Shown here: positions 1 to 5,323 of the stretch, piece by piece
Layout of the letters: each line of letters opens with the position of its first letter
How positions within the stretch are numbered: position 1 is the first letter of the stretch
NCBI GenBank assembly: GCA_964614375.1
Contig: CAZTLI010000390.1
Location: 1-5,323, forward strand
Length of the DNA: 5,323 nucleotides
Origin: CAZTLI01 sp964614375
Lineage (GTDB): Bacteria > Chloroflexota > Anaerolineae > Aggregatilineales > Phototrophicaceae
Reading direction: 5' to 3'
The notes under the pieces: generated by a model
Seen by the model: only the letters and a program-made list of their open reading frames with translations
What the model was told of the DNA's origin: nothing
Database searches by the model: none
Translations under genes and position numbers: made by a program

Positions 1-3000
1 TGGTCTCATCCACACCATGTACCAGCACCACGCTCACAAACACATTGGGCGAATAGTCGGCAATGATGGGCAGTTCGTAGACATACGAGTTGCTGTCCAT
101 CGTGACGTGCTCAACTTCAATGACATCGCCGCGTTCAACCGTGATAAGGGCTTGGGTCGTGCCCTGAAAAGGCGACGTAATCAGAATTTGCGCCGTATCG
201 CCGACGTTATAGTCGTTCTGGTCAGAAATCAGGTCGATGCGGTGGCTATTCTGCTGCCGCCACGATACATACTCATGACTGGCGACCCAGATGGTCGTGG
301 ATGAGCGCACTTCGTTGCCGAGCGAATCGCGCGTTACCGCCGTCACTTTGAAAACACCGCCATTGGGTGGCGTGAAACTAAAGGTCGCTTCACCATCGGC
401 ATTGGTCATCACTTCACCGGATGTCACCGGGATTTCTTCGACTTCCCATGTCCAGGTGGTACGGCCCGCTTCGTCGCGTTCCTGGACATTCGACCAGCGG
501 CGTTCCACCACTTCGATTGTCACAGATTGATCGGCAACGGCTTCGCTGTCCCAATCGACGCTGATGACTTCGACACCTGTTGCTTCGCCAGCGGTGCTGA
601 CATAGGTCTCTGGACGCATTCCGATGTAAACCTCGCCCTGATGCACGATGACCTCTGTGCGCCCGGCGACGGCTTGCTGACTTTCATCGGTCACAACGGC
701 TTCTATGGTGAAGGTATAACTTTGTGTAGCGTCTTCCAGTTCGGCGGGCACTTCAATAACGAGCATTCCGCTGGCGTCTGTCGTGCCTGTTCCCTGCATA
801 ATCAGACCACCCGTGAAACCATAATACTCGCCGGGGCCGCCGTCAGGATTGAAGTCCGTGAAATTGTAGTAGCCACGACCTTCGTATTGGAAGAAATAGG
901 GTTGTGCAACCACCGAGTATTCCACCCGTGCATTCGAGACCGTGCCACCGAAGAAGTACCGGCTGTCAACGGTCACGGTAATCGTATCGCCCTGTACGAC
1001 GGCATCGGCTTCTGGCAGCACATCGACCTGAAATTCCGGCAGGCGATATTCCGCGACTGAAAACCCGAGACCCGCCCCTTCGCGCTGGAATGGATGTCGC
1101 GAGGGCAGTTCGAGGTCGATATTGTAGTAACCCAGTACCGCGTCATCGGCGAGGTCAAATTGCCCGCTAAACGTCCCGAATGCTGTCAGCGGTAAATCCT
1201 GCTGGAAGACTACTTCGCCCCGATCATCGTAAATCGTGACCGGGACAGTCTCCAGCGCAGCAGGTGTATAACTCACATCATCCATCTCGCGCACAATACC
1301 CCGAAAATACACGGGTTGTCCGGGACGGTAAATTGGACGGTCACTATACAGATAGGCGCGATATTGCTGTGGGAAGTAGCTGTAATTCTGCTGGAAATTC
1401 CAGGGGTTAATGCCATCTGACCAGTCCAGTGAACTCATGCCGAAATAGTCGCCACTATTCAGCACAGCCACACGCGGCACATACATATCATCGAAGCGCG
1501 AGGTGGCGATTCGCGCCAGCCCACGTTCGTCTGTCGTGCCCTGACCAACCACATTATAGTTCCGGTCGTAAATGCTGACGGATGCGCCGACGATAGAGTC
1601 GCCTGTTTGTACGTCGGTTGCCCAAACCAGCACCTCATCAATTGACGCTTTGACAAGTAGATTGGCTGTGCCGACCACAAGGAAATGTCCCTGTGGATCA
1701 TAGTCAAGCAGGTCTGTTTCCGGTGAACGCACGCGGAGAAAATAGATACCGGGCGCAAGCGGCCCATCACCCGCCACCACATCGACCGTGGCTGCCCCCC
1801 CATCCACCCGCACGTCAAGGAAATATTCTTCGCCAAAGCCTTCGGCAACCCAGACATCGCTGCCATCGCGCAGGGTTACTTCCCACCAGATGATGCCATC
1901 AACACAGGCAGGGCCGCCCACGACAGGCAAGCTATAGTCGCGATAGAGGAGTTCCACAATCTCACCGTCTGGCGGGGCAGAACGAGCACGCACCGGGTCG
2001 GGGTCGGATATGACGATGGCAGTATCCCCGACATTTAAACGGGTCGGCAGCGCACCCATACATTGAAAATCACCAACCCCGTCTCCGTTCAGGTCGATTA
2101 AGTCATATCGCAGCACATTCTGCGGCACGTTCGCTGGAAGATACCAGCTTCGTAGGAGTTGGTCTGACGAAGGCGAATATCCGTAGGCCGGGTCGTAATA
2201 AGTTTCTCCTGTTATACGCCGGACAAATACATCCAACGGCACACTAAAGAGTTCAAAATCCACTTCCGACACGTTGCGATGGGTCACAAACAGGCGCGTA
2301 TCTTCAGCCTGACCATTATAAAATCCCACCGGACCCGGCACATTCAGGCGAACTTCAGCAGGATACGTGTCTGTACTAAACCCAAACGTGAACGGTGTCG
2401 CAATCGCGTTCCCATATACATCTTCCATACCGGGCGCGATGCTGATGGTGTAATCGGTGCTGGGTTCAACCGGGAAGGAGAGCGTTAGACTGTTGCTAAA
2501 TTCACCGTAGTAAAATTCTGTCTCCAACCAGGGTTCTGGTGAAATGGTGATGCGCTCTTCCAGTGTTTCGGTATTCATTGGCGAGGCGAAATTTATTGTC
2601 ACCGACGTGAACGGACTCACGTCAACCTCGCCATCTGCTGGATCTGTGCCGACAATAGCTGGATAGGGCACGGTCTCAAATTCCCATAACACCTGTTCTG
2701 CCAATGGCGCGCCACCACCCTCCGGTTGAGCGATACCAGCCTCCAACCCCACCACATGCAGACTATTGATTTGCAGCAACTCATCGGGGACGAAGCGAAA
2801 CCCCGCGTTGTCATCCGCCCATTCAAATGTACCCGTAACTGAGATGGCATAGGCTTCGCCCGTGTTCAGGAAAAATGCCGATTCGACACTGGCGCGATCC
2901 ATTGGTTGGTTAAATCGTACCTGTATCGTCGCATCGAGGAGCACATCCGAAGCCAGCGCCGGTGGTATCACTTCGATGACCTGCGGTGCAAGGGTCGAAA

Positions 3001-3700
3001 ATGACCACGCAAACGGTGTTTCGAGTACCGCCCCATCGCTTGCAGTCAAACCAGCATTGACGGTAATCGTGTAGGTCGTGCCGCCCGCGAAAGCCGGGTC
3101 AGGTCGAAAGACATAAATGGATGTATTCAACCATTCGCCCGCGCCTTCTACTGCGGGTTCAATGCTGAGTGGGTCGGGCAAATCGCCCATATCTTCGGCA
3201 ATCACCAGCGGCACAACCGGGCGGTTGAATATCACTGTGATGACTGCATCGGGGTCTACGGCTTCGCCATCGCCGGGCAGCACTTCGGTCACTTGCAGCG
3301 CGCCCACCGTAGGGAACGAGACCGTCAGCGGTTCGGGCAACTGCGCCCCATCCGCGCCTACTAAATCAGTCGAGATGCTGACAATATAAGTCGTTGCGCG
3401 CGTATAATCCGCAGAAGGGGTAAATGTGAGCGCAGTCTCGGAACAGGTCAATTCACCGGCAATATCCGGTTCGATATGAAATGCCGCTTGCGCGGTATTG
3501 CAATTGAGTATCCGGTCAAAATAGAGTGTAATCGGCAGCTGCAAGTCGATTTCTTCGCCGGGCAGCGGATCGCTATCAACCAGTTGCAATACGCCTGCAC
3601 TCTGGTCAGTGCCCGTATCATCCTGTGCAACAATACCCGTAAGGCTGATTGACAACAGCCCAATCAACAGAGCCAAAAAACCTATTAAACGACGGCGCAT
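1..3700 (-). CDS. Secreted alpha-2-macroglobulin family protein with N-terminal Ig-like domains and nested SH3b domain (5' part, runs off left edge)
   Basis: One uninterrupted frame of 1233 codons runs from the ATG at 3698-3700 to the left edge. AGGAG lies 8 bases upstream, and the nearby ATG at 3703-3705 hits a stop after six codons. Residues 1-25 are a signal peptide (MRRR, then a hydrophobic core ending near GIVAQ) with no lipobox cysteine, so the product is probably exported and soluble. Residues 36-443 hold four Ig-like domains. MG1-type sequence (about 447-535 and 631-687) is split by a DLNGDGVGD loop (536-544) and an SH3b domain (546-630). An Ig/CNA-B-like segment (about 688-733) follows, then MG2 (about 781-885, YSDRPIYRPGQPVYFRG), MG3 from 886, MG4/MG5-like sequence to about 1141, and the start of the bait-region domain (from 1154, SPFQG...ALITVERG). 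Known A2Ms trap proteases through bait cleavage and usually a thioester; the thioester region is outside the window. A protease-inhibitor or surface-defence role is inferred from the family. Only four cysteines are present. The family call is secure; the taxon and exact role are not. Confidence 0.93.
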   Translation of the reverse strand, partial: MRRRLIGFLALLIGLLSISLTGIVAQDDTGTDQSAGVLQLVDSDPLPGEEIDLQLPITLYFDRILNCNTAQAAFHIEPDIAGELTCSETALTFTPSADYTRATTYIVSISTDLVGADGAQLPEPLTVSFPTVGALQVTEVLPGDGEAVDPDAVITVIFNRPVVPLVIAEDMGDLPDPLSIEPAVEGAGEWLNTSIYVFRPDPAFAGGTTYTITVNAGLTASDGAVLETPFAWSFSTLAPQVIEVIPPALASDVLLDATIQVRFNQPMDRASVESAFFLNTGEAYAISVTGTFEWADDNAGFRFVPDELLQINSLHVVGLEAGIAQPEGGGAPLAEQVLWEFETVPYPAIVGTDPADGEVDVSPFTSVTINFASPMNTETLEERITISPEPWLETEFYYGEFSNSLTLSFPVEPSTDYTISIAPGMEDVYGNAIATPFTFGFSTDTYPAEVRLNVPGPVGFYNGQAEDTRLFVTHRNVSEVDFELFSVPLDVFVRRITGETYYDPAYGYSPSSDQLLRSWYLPANVPQNVLRYDLIDLNGDGVGDFQCMGALPTRLNVGDTAIVISDPDPVRARSAPPDGEIVELLYRDYSLPVVGGPACVDGIIWWEVTLRDGSDVWVAEGFGEEYFLDVRVDGGAATVDVVAGDGPLAPGIYFLRVRSPETDLLDYDPQGHFLVVGTANLLVKASIDEVLVWATDVQTGDSIVGASVSIYDRNYNVVGQGTTDERGLARIATSRFDDMYVPRVAVLNSGDYFGMSSLDWSDGINPWNFQQNYSYFPQQYRAYLYSDRPIYRPGQPVYFRGIVREMDDVSYTPAALETVPVTIYDDRGEVVFQQDLPLTAFGTFSGQFDLADDAVLGYYNIDLELPSRHPFQREGAGLGFSVAEYRLPEFQVDVLPEADAVVQGDTITVTVDSRYFFGGTVSNARVEYSVVAQPYFFQYEGRGYYNFTDFNPDGGPGEYYGFTGGLIMQGTGTTDASGMLVIEVPAELEDATQSYTFTIEAVVTDESQQAVAGRTEVIVHQGEVYIGMRPETYVSTAGEATGVEVISVDWDSEAVADQSVTIEVVERRWSNVQERDEAGRTTWTWEVEEIPVTSGEVMTNADGEATFSFTPPNGGVFKVTAVTRDSLGNEVRSSTTIWVASHEYVSWRQQNSHRIDLISDQNDYNVGDTAQILITSPFQGTTQALITVERGDVIEVEHVTMDSNSYVYELPIIADYSPNVFVSVVLVHGVDET
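2..241 (-). other. Start of A2M bait-region domain (A2M_N_2), truncated by window edge
   Basis: Residues about 1154-1233. The pattern RIDLISDQNDYNVGDTAQIL, then SPFQGTTQALITVERGDVIE, resembles the MG5-MG6/bait-region segment of bacterial A2Ms, in which a D..Y.VGD.A strand precedes SPF.G..ALVTVER. The bait sequence that would be cleaved by target proteases, the thioester, and the remaining MG domains are not in the window. Confidence 0.8.
1046..1360 (-). other. MG2 (A2M_N) domain of the A2M protein
   Basis: Residues about 781-885. The strand YLYSDRPIYRPGQPVYFRG carries the best conserved signature of the A2M MG2 domain (TDRPIYRPGxxVxFxG). It is followed by VTIYDDRGEVVFQQ, GTFSGQFDLADDAVLGYYNI and the closing strand FSVAEYRLPEFQV, which leads into MG3. 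This segment is what anchors the family assignment. Confidence 0.9.
1811..2065 (-). other. SH3b (bacterial SH3-like) domain nested in the MG1 region of the A2M protein
   Basis: Residues about 546-630 of the A2M product. The segment reads CMGALPTRLNVGDTAIV, then RARSAPPDGE, VVGGPACVDGIIWWEV, and RDGSDVWVAEGFGEEYFLDV. The order RLxVGxTAxV - RxxP - GP.C.DG..WW.V - W-V-A-E-G - Y-F-L is the usual one for bacterial SH3 domains of the SH3_3 type, known to bind cell-wall or other surface polymers in several families. Cys547 and Cys599 bracket the core and could form a disulfide. Sequence on both sides reads as a single macroglobulin domain, so this module looks like an insertion. Its ligand is not known. 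Confidence 0.78.
2069..2095 (-). other. Acidic calcium-binding-like loop DLNGDGVGD
   Basis: Residues 536-544 of the A2M product read DLNGDGVGD, matching the DxNxDGxxD pattern of dockerin, thrombospondin type 3 and EF-hand-like calcium loops. It lies immediately before the SH3b domain. There is only one copy, so it is probably a linker-stabilising site rather than a full EF-hand. Calcium binding is inferred from the pattern alone. Confidence 0.5.
2372..3595 (-). repeat. Four tandem Ig-like (Big_5-type) domains inside the A2M protein
   Basis: Protein-level repeat, residues about 36-131, 134-236, 239-343 and 346-443. Each unit opens with a strand and a proline-rich turn followed by an F/Y-x-x-P-like strand (LYFDRI, VIFNRPV, VRFNQPM, INFASPM). 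Each closes with a Y/L-x-I-x-V strand, a glycine turn and an F-x-F-S-T-like end (TVSFPT, AWSFST, LWEFET, FGFST). This is the Big_5 pattern common at the N terminus of large secreted bacterial proteins, where such modules act as spacers or adhesive stalks. The units are diverged at DNA level, so this is not a recent duplication. The first unit alone has a cysteine pair (Cys67, Cys86). Confidence 0.82.
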
Positions 3701-3707
3701 GGCATAA

Positions 3708-3725
3708 TCTCCTGAATTTCAGAGA
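3708..3725 (-). promoter_or_regulatory. Ribosome binding site of the A2M gene inside an inverted repeat
   Basis: On the minus strand the sequence TCTCTGAAATTCAGGAGA ends 7 bases before the ATG at 3700. It contains the Shine-Dalgarno AGGAG (3709-3713) at 8-base spacing, which fixes the start. TCTC/GAGA and TGA/TCA can pair with one bulged G and a 3-base loop. The hairpin would occlude the Shine-Dalgarno, or the repeat could be a small operator. The binding site is clear; regulation is only a possibility. Confidence 0.6.
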
Positions 3726-3771
3726 ATAATGGTTTCTACATCATGCAAACAGCGACAATGCCGCTACTTAA

Positions 3772-3800
3772 ATTATAGTCCAGTCGAGAGGGGCAGTGAA
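3772..3800 (-). promoter_or_regulatory. Sigma70-like promoter for the A2M gene
   Basis: The minus strand carries TTCACT (3795-3800, 4 of 6 matches to TTGACA), a 17-base spacer and a perfect TATAAT (3772-3777). Transcription would start near 3765, giving a leader of about 65 bases before the ATG at 3700. It lies in the 133-base gap downstream of the DUF218 stop, so the A2M gene probably has its own promoter. Confidence 0.7.
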
Positions 3801-3833
3801 AGCGACCAGTCTGACGATTGCCCTATGCTGGGG

Positions 3834-4505
3834 TTACATTCCACCGACGTAGGTCTGTGGCAGGTTAAACAGCTCTTTAATGGCCTGCCAATGTAATGCG
3901 ACGACTTCGCGCGCGAGGGAATAGATGTAGAATGAGAATGGCGCTTCTGACGCGGGTACAGGGCTGGAATAAACAGTTAAGCCTTCGAGCGAGAAAATCC
4001 AACTCGCACGAAAAACGTGGTAACTCTCGCTGACGATCACGGCGGTCTGCCAACCATTGGCGCGCATAATTGCGTGGGACTGGATCGCGTTTTCTTCGGT
4101 GCTGCGGCTGTTCTCTTCTATGATGATGGCGCTTTCGGGGACGCCACGACTCACGAGTACAGCGCGACAGGCATCGGCTTCAGTACGCGGGGCGCGGTCA
4201 GTTTGACCACCCGTACACAGTATTCGCGGCGCAATCCCCGCTTGCCAGAGTTCTGCCGCATGGGTTGCGCGTCGGGTGAGCGATGGGCCCGCCCGACCAT
4301 TCCGCTGCACACCCGCACCGAGCACAATAATCACATCCACGGGTTGAGCATAATCCGTCAGCGCATAGAGATGGATGATACCACCTAAACACAGGGCAAA
4401 GAGCAGCCAACCGCTAATCAATACCATCACTATCCGCAGGGCGCGACGACGCGGCAGGCGCAACCGCGCCCGATTATTCGATTGCTCGTTCGTTTGATTG
4501 TGCAA
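3834..4505 (-). CDS. YdcF/SanA-like DUF218 domain membrane protein
   Basis: 223 residues from a TTG start. A basic N-terminal tail (RARLRLPRRRALR, about 12-24) is followed by one membrane segment (about 25-49), which suggests a single-pass anchor with the domain outside the membrane. The DUF218 signatures are present in order: DVIIVLGAG (57-65), TRRATHAAELWQAG (77-90), ILCTGGQ (95-101), TEADACRAVLVSRGVP (108-123), EENSRSTEENA (130-140) and AVIVSESYHVFRA (155-167). Members such as E. coli SanA and YdcF are linked to envelope integrity or nucleotide-ligand binding, but the biochemical role of the family is poorly defined. The start lies 5 bases after the upstream gene's TGA, with no clear Shine-Dalgarno, so translational coupling is likely. 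The ATG at codon 27 (4425-4427) is an alternative start that would remove the basic tail. Length is normal for the family. Confidence 0.88.
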   Translation of the reverse strand: MHNQTNEQSNNRARLRLPRRRALRIVMVLISGWLLFALCLGGIIHLYALTDYAQPVDVIIVLGAGVQRNGRAGPSLTRRATHAAELWQAGIAPRILCTGGQTDRAPRTEADACRAVLVSRGVPESAIIIEENSRSTEENAIQSHAIMRANGWQTAVIVSESYHVFRASWIFSLEGLTVYSSPVPASEAPFSFYIYSLAREVVALHWQAIKELFNLPQTYVGGM

Positions 4506-4510
4506 TTTAA

Positions 4511-5137
4511 TCAGTGAAGCAATTCATCTACGGATTCGGCATCATCTGAGGCCATATCGTCCATATCCATAGGGACAGCTTGCCCCAGCATCCAGCCATC
4601 AATATTGCTCAACCGCAAGCGCATGATTGGAATAGGACTTTGCATAAATGTCAGTGCCGATTCGGGACGAATGATGATCGGGTCTTTTAGGTGCAGATAA
4701 CGCGGCGGGACATAAATATAATCATCGTCGTCCTCAAAGTCATCTGCGCCGCCACCGAGTGATGAAGGCGGATGAGACGGGGACTCGGCTAAATCAACAA
4801 AATCAAAGGCAGACATGGCTTCTTGAATTGCGGCTTCGGGCAAACCCGACATCGCTTGTTTCGCCTGAGTTGTAAATAAGTCCGTCATGGCTTGCAGATA
4901 TTCGCGTTCCCCGACCAGCAATCCGGTCATCACCGCCCCTTTGATAAACAGGGTGATGCCCATCTGCATACCACCCACATTCACCATTGAGCCAACCAGT
5001 TGCGACAAGAGTATGTCTGGCTCCAGCCAATAGTCCGAGCTATCAATCGCATCCAACGGATCAAAAAAATCTAAAGCGCTAAAATCCAACTCTGGTATTT
5101 CCTGTTTTTCCGATTTCTGCTTCTTGCTTTTAGTCAC
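4511..5137 (-). CDS. Acidic protein resembling gas-vesicle accessory protein GvpU
   Basis: 208 residues from a GTG start; the frame has a stop at 5159-5161 and no other start. The N terminus is lysine-rich (KSKKQKSEKQ), then an acidic stretch (17-36). Residues 46-81 (SQLVGSMVNVGGMQMGITLF, then GAVMTGLLVGEREYL) and 140-188 (RYLHLKDPIIIRP, then MRLRLSNIDGWMLG) resemble the two conserved blocks of GvpU: GITLxVxGxxVxGxLxxGxxYx and xLKDAxI...RxRLSxVDGxxLG. Between them is a helical segment and a low-complexity linker with Gly3 and DDFEDDDD (132-139). The C terminus is again acidic. There is no signal peptide, so it is probably cytoplasmic. No gas-vesicle structural gene is visible nearby, so a gas-vesicle role cannot be assumed. 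It is first in a likely operon with the DUF218 gene. The reading frame is certain; the GvpU resemblance is from memory of family patterns and is moderate. Confidence 0.75.
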   Translation of the reverse strand: MTKSKKQKSEKQEIPELDFSALDFFDPLDAIDSSDYWLEPDILLSQLVGSMVNVGGMQMGITLFIKGAVMTGLLVGEREYLQAMTDLFTTQAKQAMSGLPEAAIQEAMSAFDFVDLAESPSHPPSSLGGGADDFEDDDDYIYVPPRYLHLKDPIIIRPESALTFMQSPIPIMRLRLSNIDGWMLGQAVPMDMDDMASDDAESVDELLH

Positions 5138-5143
5138 CTGCTG

Positions 5144-5150
5144 CCCCTTT
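5144..5150 (-). promoter_or_regulatory. Ribosome binding site supporting the GTG start at 5137
   Basis: The minus strand reads AAAGGGG, then six bases (CAGCAG), then GTG at 5135-5137. This purine-rich site at normal spacing decides for the GTG start, since no ATG exists between the upstream in-frame stop and this codon. Confidence 0.65.
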
Positions 5151-5172
5151 ACAGCCCGCTAACTACACCCGC

Positions 5173-5200
5173 ATTATACAGAAGAATGGGCAAATGAAAA
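5173..5200 (-). promoter_or_regulatory. Sigma70-like promoter for the GvpU-like/DUF218 operon
   Basis: The minus strand has a perfect TATAAT (5173-5178) and, 16 bases upstream, TTTTCA (5195-5200, 4 of 6 matches to TTGACA). Transcription would start near 5166, about 29 bases before the GTG start. The -35 box overlaps the T-rich tail of the preceding hairpin, so terminator and promoter are packed tightly together. Confidence 0.65.
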
Positions 5201-5229
5201 GCGCCCGCCGATGACGAGCGCCTCGCTTT
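5198..5229 (-). terminator. Probable intrinsic terminator after the ribonucleotide reductase gene
   Basis: On the minus strand AAAGCG (5224-5229) pairs with CGCTTT (5198-5203), and CGC/GCG can pair further in across a small internal loop. A run of four T (CGCTTTTC) ends the hairpin. It lies 26 bases after the stop at 5255. The stem is imperfect and the T tract short, so strength is uncertain. Confidence 0.45.
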
Positions 5230-5240
5230 CAAATTTCGCC

Positions 5241-5255
5241 ATTGGTGCTGCCAAT
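5241..5255 (-). repeat. Short inverted repeat at the reductase stop codon
   Basis: The minus strand reads ATTGG, CAGCA, CCAAT: a perfect 5-base stem with a 5-base loop that begins at the last base of the TGA stop. No T tract follows directly. It may stabilise the 3' end or help the hairpin downstream; chance is also possible. Confidence 0.35.
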
Positions 5256-5323
5256 CAGCATTCGCTGTAGCCGCAGGACAAGCATTTGCGGCAGCCTTCA
5301 GCGCGAATGAGTGTTGTCGTCCC
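5255..5323 (-). CDS. nrdJ: C-terminal end of probable class II (B12-dependent) ribonucleotide reductase (partial)
   Basis: Only the last 22 codons and the TGA stop (5255-5257) are in the window; the gene enters from the right edge. The tail ends LIRAEGCRKCLSCGYSEC. The spacing C-x2-C-x2-C-G-x3-C at the very C terminus, after LIRxEGC, matches the zinc-ribbon-like tail of adenosylcobalamin-dependent ribonucleotide reductases. In that family C-terminal cysteines relay electrons to the active site for reduction of ribonucleotides to deoxyribonucleotides. No catalytic domain can be checked here, so another protein with a zinc-ribbon tail is not excluded. The frame is fully open to the edge. Confidence 0.6.
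   Translation of the reverse strand, partial: GTTTLIRAEGCRKCLSCGYSEC

Noticed and set aside
527..1060. Plus-strand open frame of 177 codons
   Set aside because: It lies wholly antisense to the A2M coding frame, has no recognisable domain, and the minus strand encodes clear MG2/MG3 sequence here.
1459..1866. Minus-strand open frame of 135 codons in another frame
   Set aside because: It overlaps the SH3b-to-MG2 part of the A2M protein in a different frame, and its translation is low-complexity with no known motif.
1..3700. Possibility that the A2M region is a decayed pseudogene broken into small frames
   Set aside because: Codon-by-codon reading from the ATG at 3700 to base 1 gives 1233 sense codons with no stop or frameshift, and domain order is intact.
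3625..3700. Lipoprotein signal for the A2M protein
   Set aside because: No cysteine occurs before residue 67, so there is no lipobox at the end of the signal peptide.
3703..3705. Alternative ATG for the A2M gene, closer to the Shine-Dalgarno
   Set aside because: This frame stops after six codons; the ATG at 3698-3700 gives the signal peptide and the full protein.
3701..3833. Intrinsic terminator after the DUF218 gene
   Set aside because: Only very short stems (such as CCC..GGG) are present and no T tract follows, so no terminator can be supported.
4017..4388. Plus-strand open frame of 123 codons
   Set aside because: It is antisense to the conserved DUF218 motifs and has no domain of its own.
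1..5323. CRISPR array, tRNA, rRNA, insertion sequence or toxin-antitoxin pair
   Set aside because: No spaced direct repeats, no tRNA-like cloverleaf sequence, no transposase motifs or terminal repeats, and no small paired genes were seen on either strand.

Overview
All supportable genes in this window read on the minus strand, so the window runs from its right edge to its left. Four genes are visible: the last codons of a probable class II (adenosylcobalamin-dependent) ribonucleotide reductase (5255-5323); a 208-residue acidic protein resembling the gas-vesicle accessory protein GvpU (4511-5137); a membrane-anchored YdcF/SanA-type DUF218 protein (3834-4505); and the first 1233 codons of a very large secreted alpha-2-macroglobulin (A2M) family protein (3700 to the left edge, still open there). 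The window is almost completely coding. The two intergenic gaps that matter (5138-5254 and 3701-3833) each carry a good sigma70-like promoter with a perfect TATAAT -10 box.

The main feature is the A2M protein. Its reading frame is unbroken from the ATG at 3700 to base 1, and every shorter open frame over that stretch is a shadow of it. In order it has a signal peptide without a lipobox, four tandem Ig-like (Big_5-type) domains, the first half of an MG1-type macroglobulin domain, a DxNxDGxGD acidic loop, a bacterial SH3-like (SH3b) domain, the second half of MG1, a carboxypeptidase-regulatory/Ig-like segment, the MG2 domain with its SDRPIYRPG signature, MG3 to MG5-like segments, and the start of the bait-region domain. 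The thioester and C-terminal receptor-like domains would lie beyond the left edge. The SH3b domain sitting inside MG1 is the most unusual architectural point.

The GvpU-like gene (GTG start) and the DUF218 gene (TTG start, 5-base gap) look like a two-gene operon driven by the promoter at 5173-5200. The A2M gene has its own promoter (3772-3800) and a strong Shine-Dalgarno sequence that lies inside an inverted repeat.

The organism is most likely a member of Chloroflexota (Anaerolineae-like) or a similar environmental bacterium. This is an inference from the style of the proteins: a secreted non-lipoprotein A2M with N-terminal Big_5 domains, an SH3b domain of the CxDGxxWWxV...WVAEG type, and a class II reductase tail. 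It is not a proof. No RNA gene, mobile element, CRISPR array or tRNA was seen. I did not find a defence system or a clearly novel multi-gene system. The best candidates for something undescribed are the SH3b-in-MG1 architecture and the GvpU-like gene paired with DUF218.
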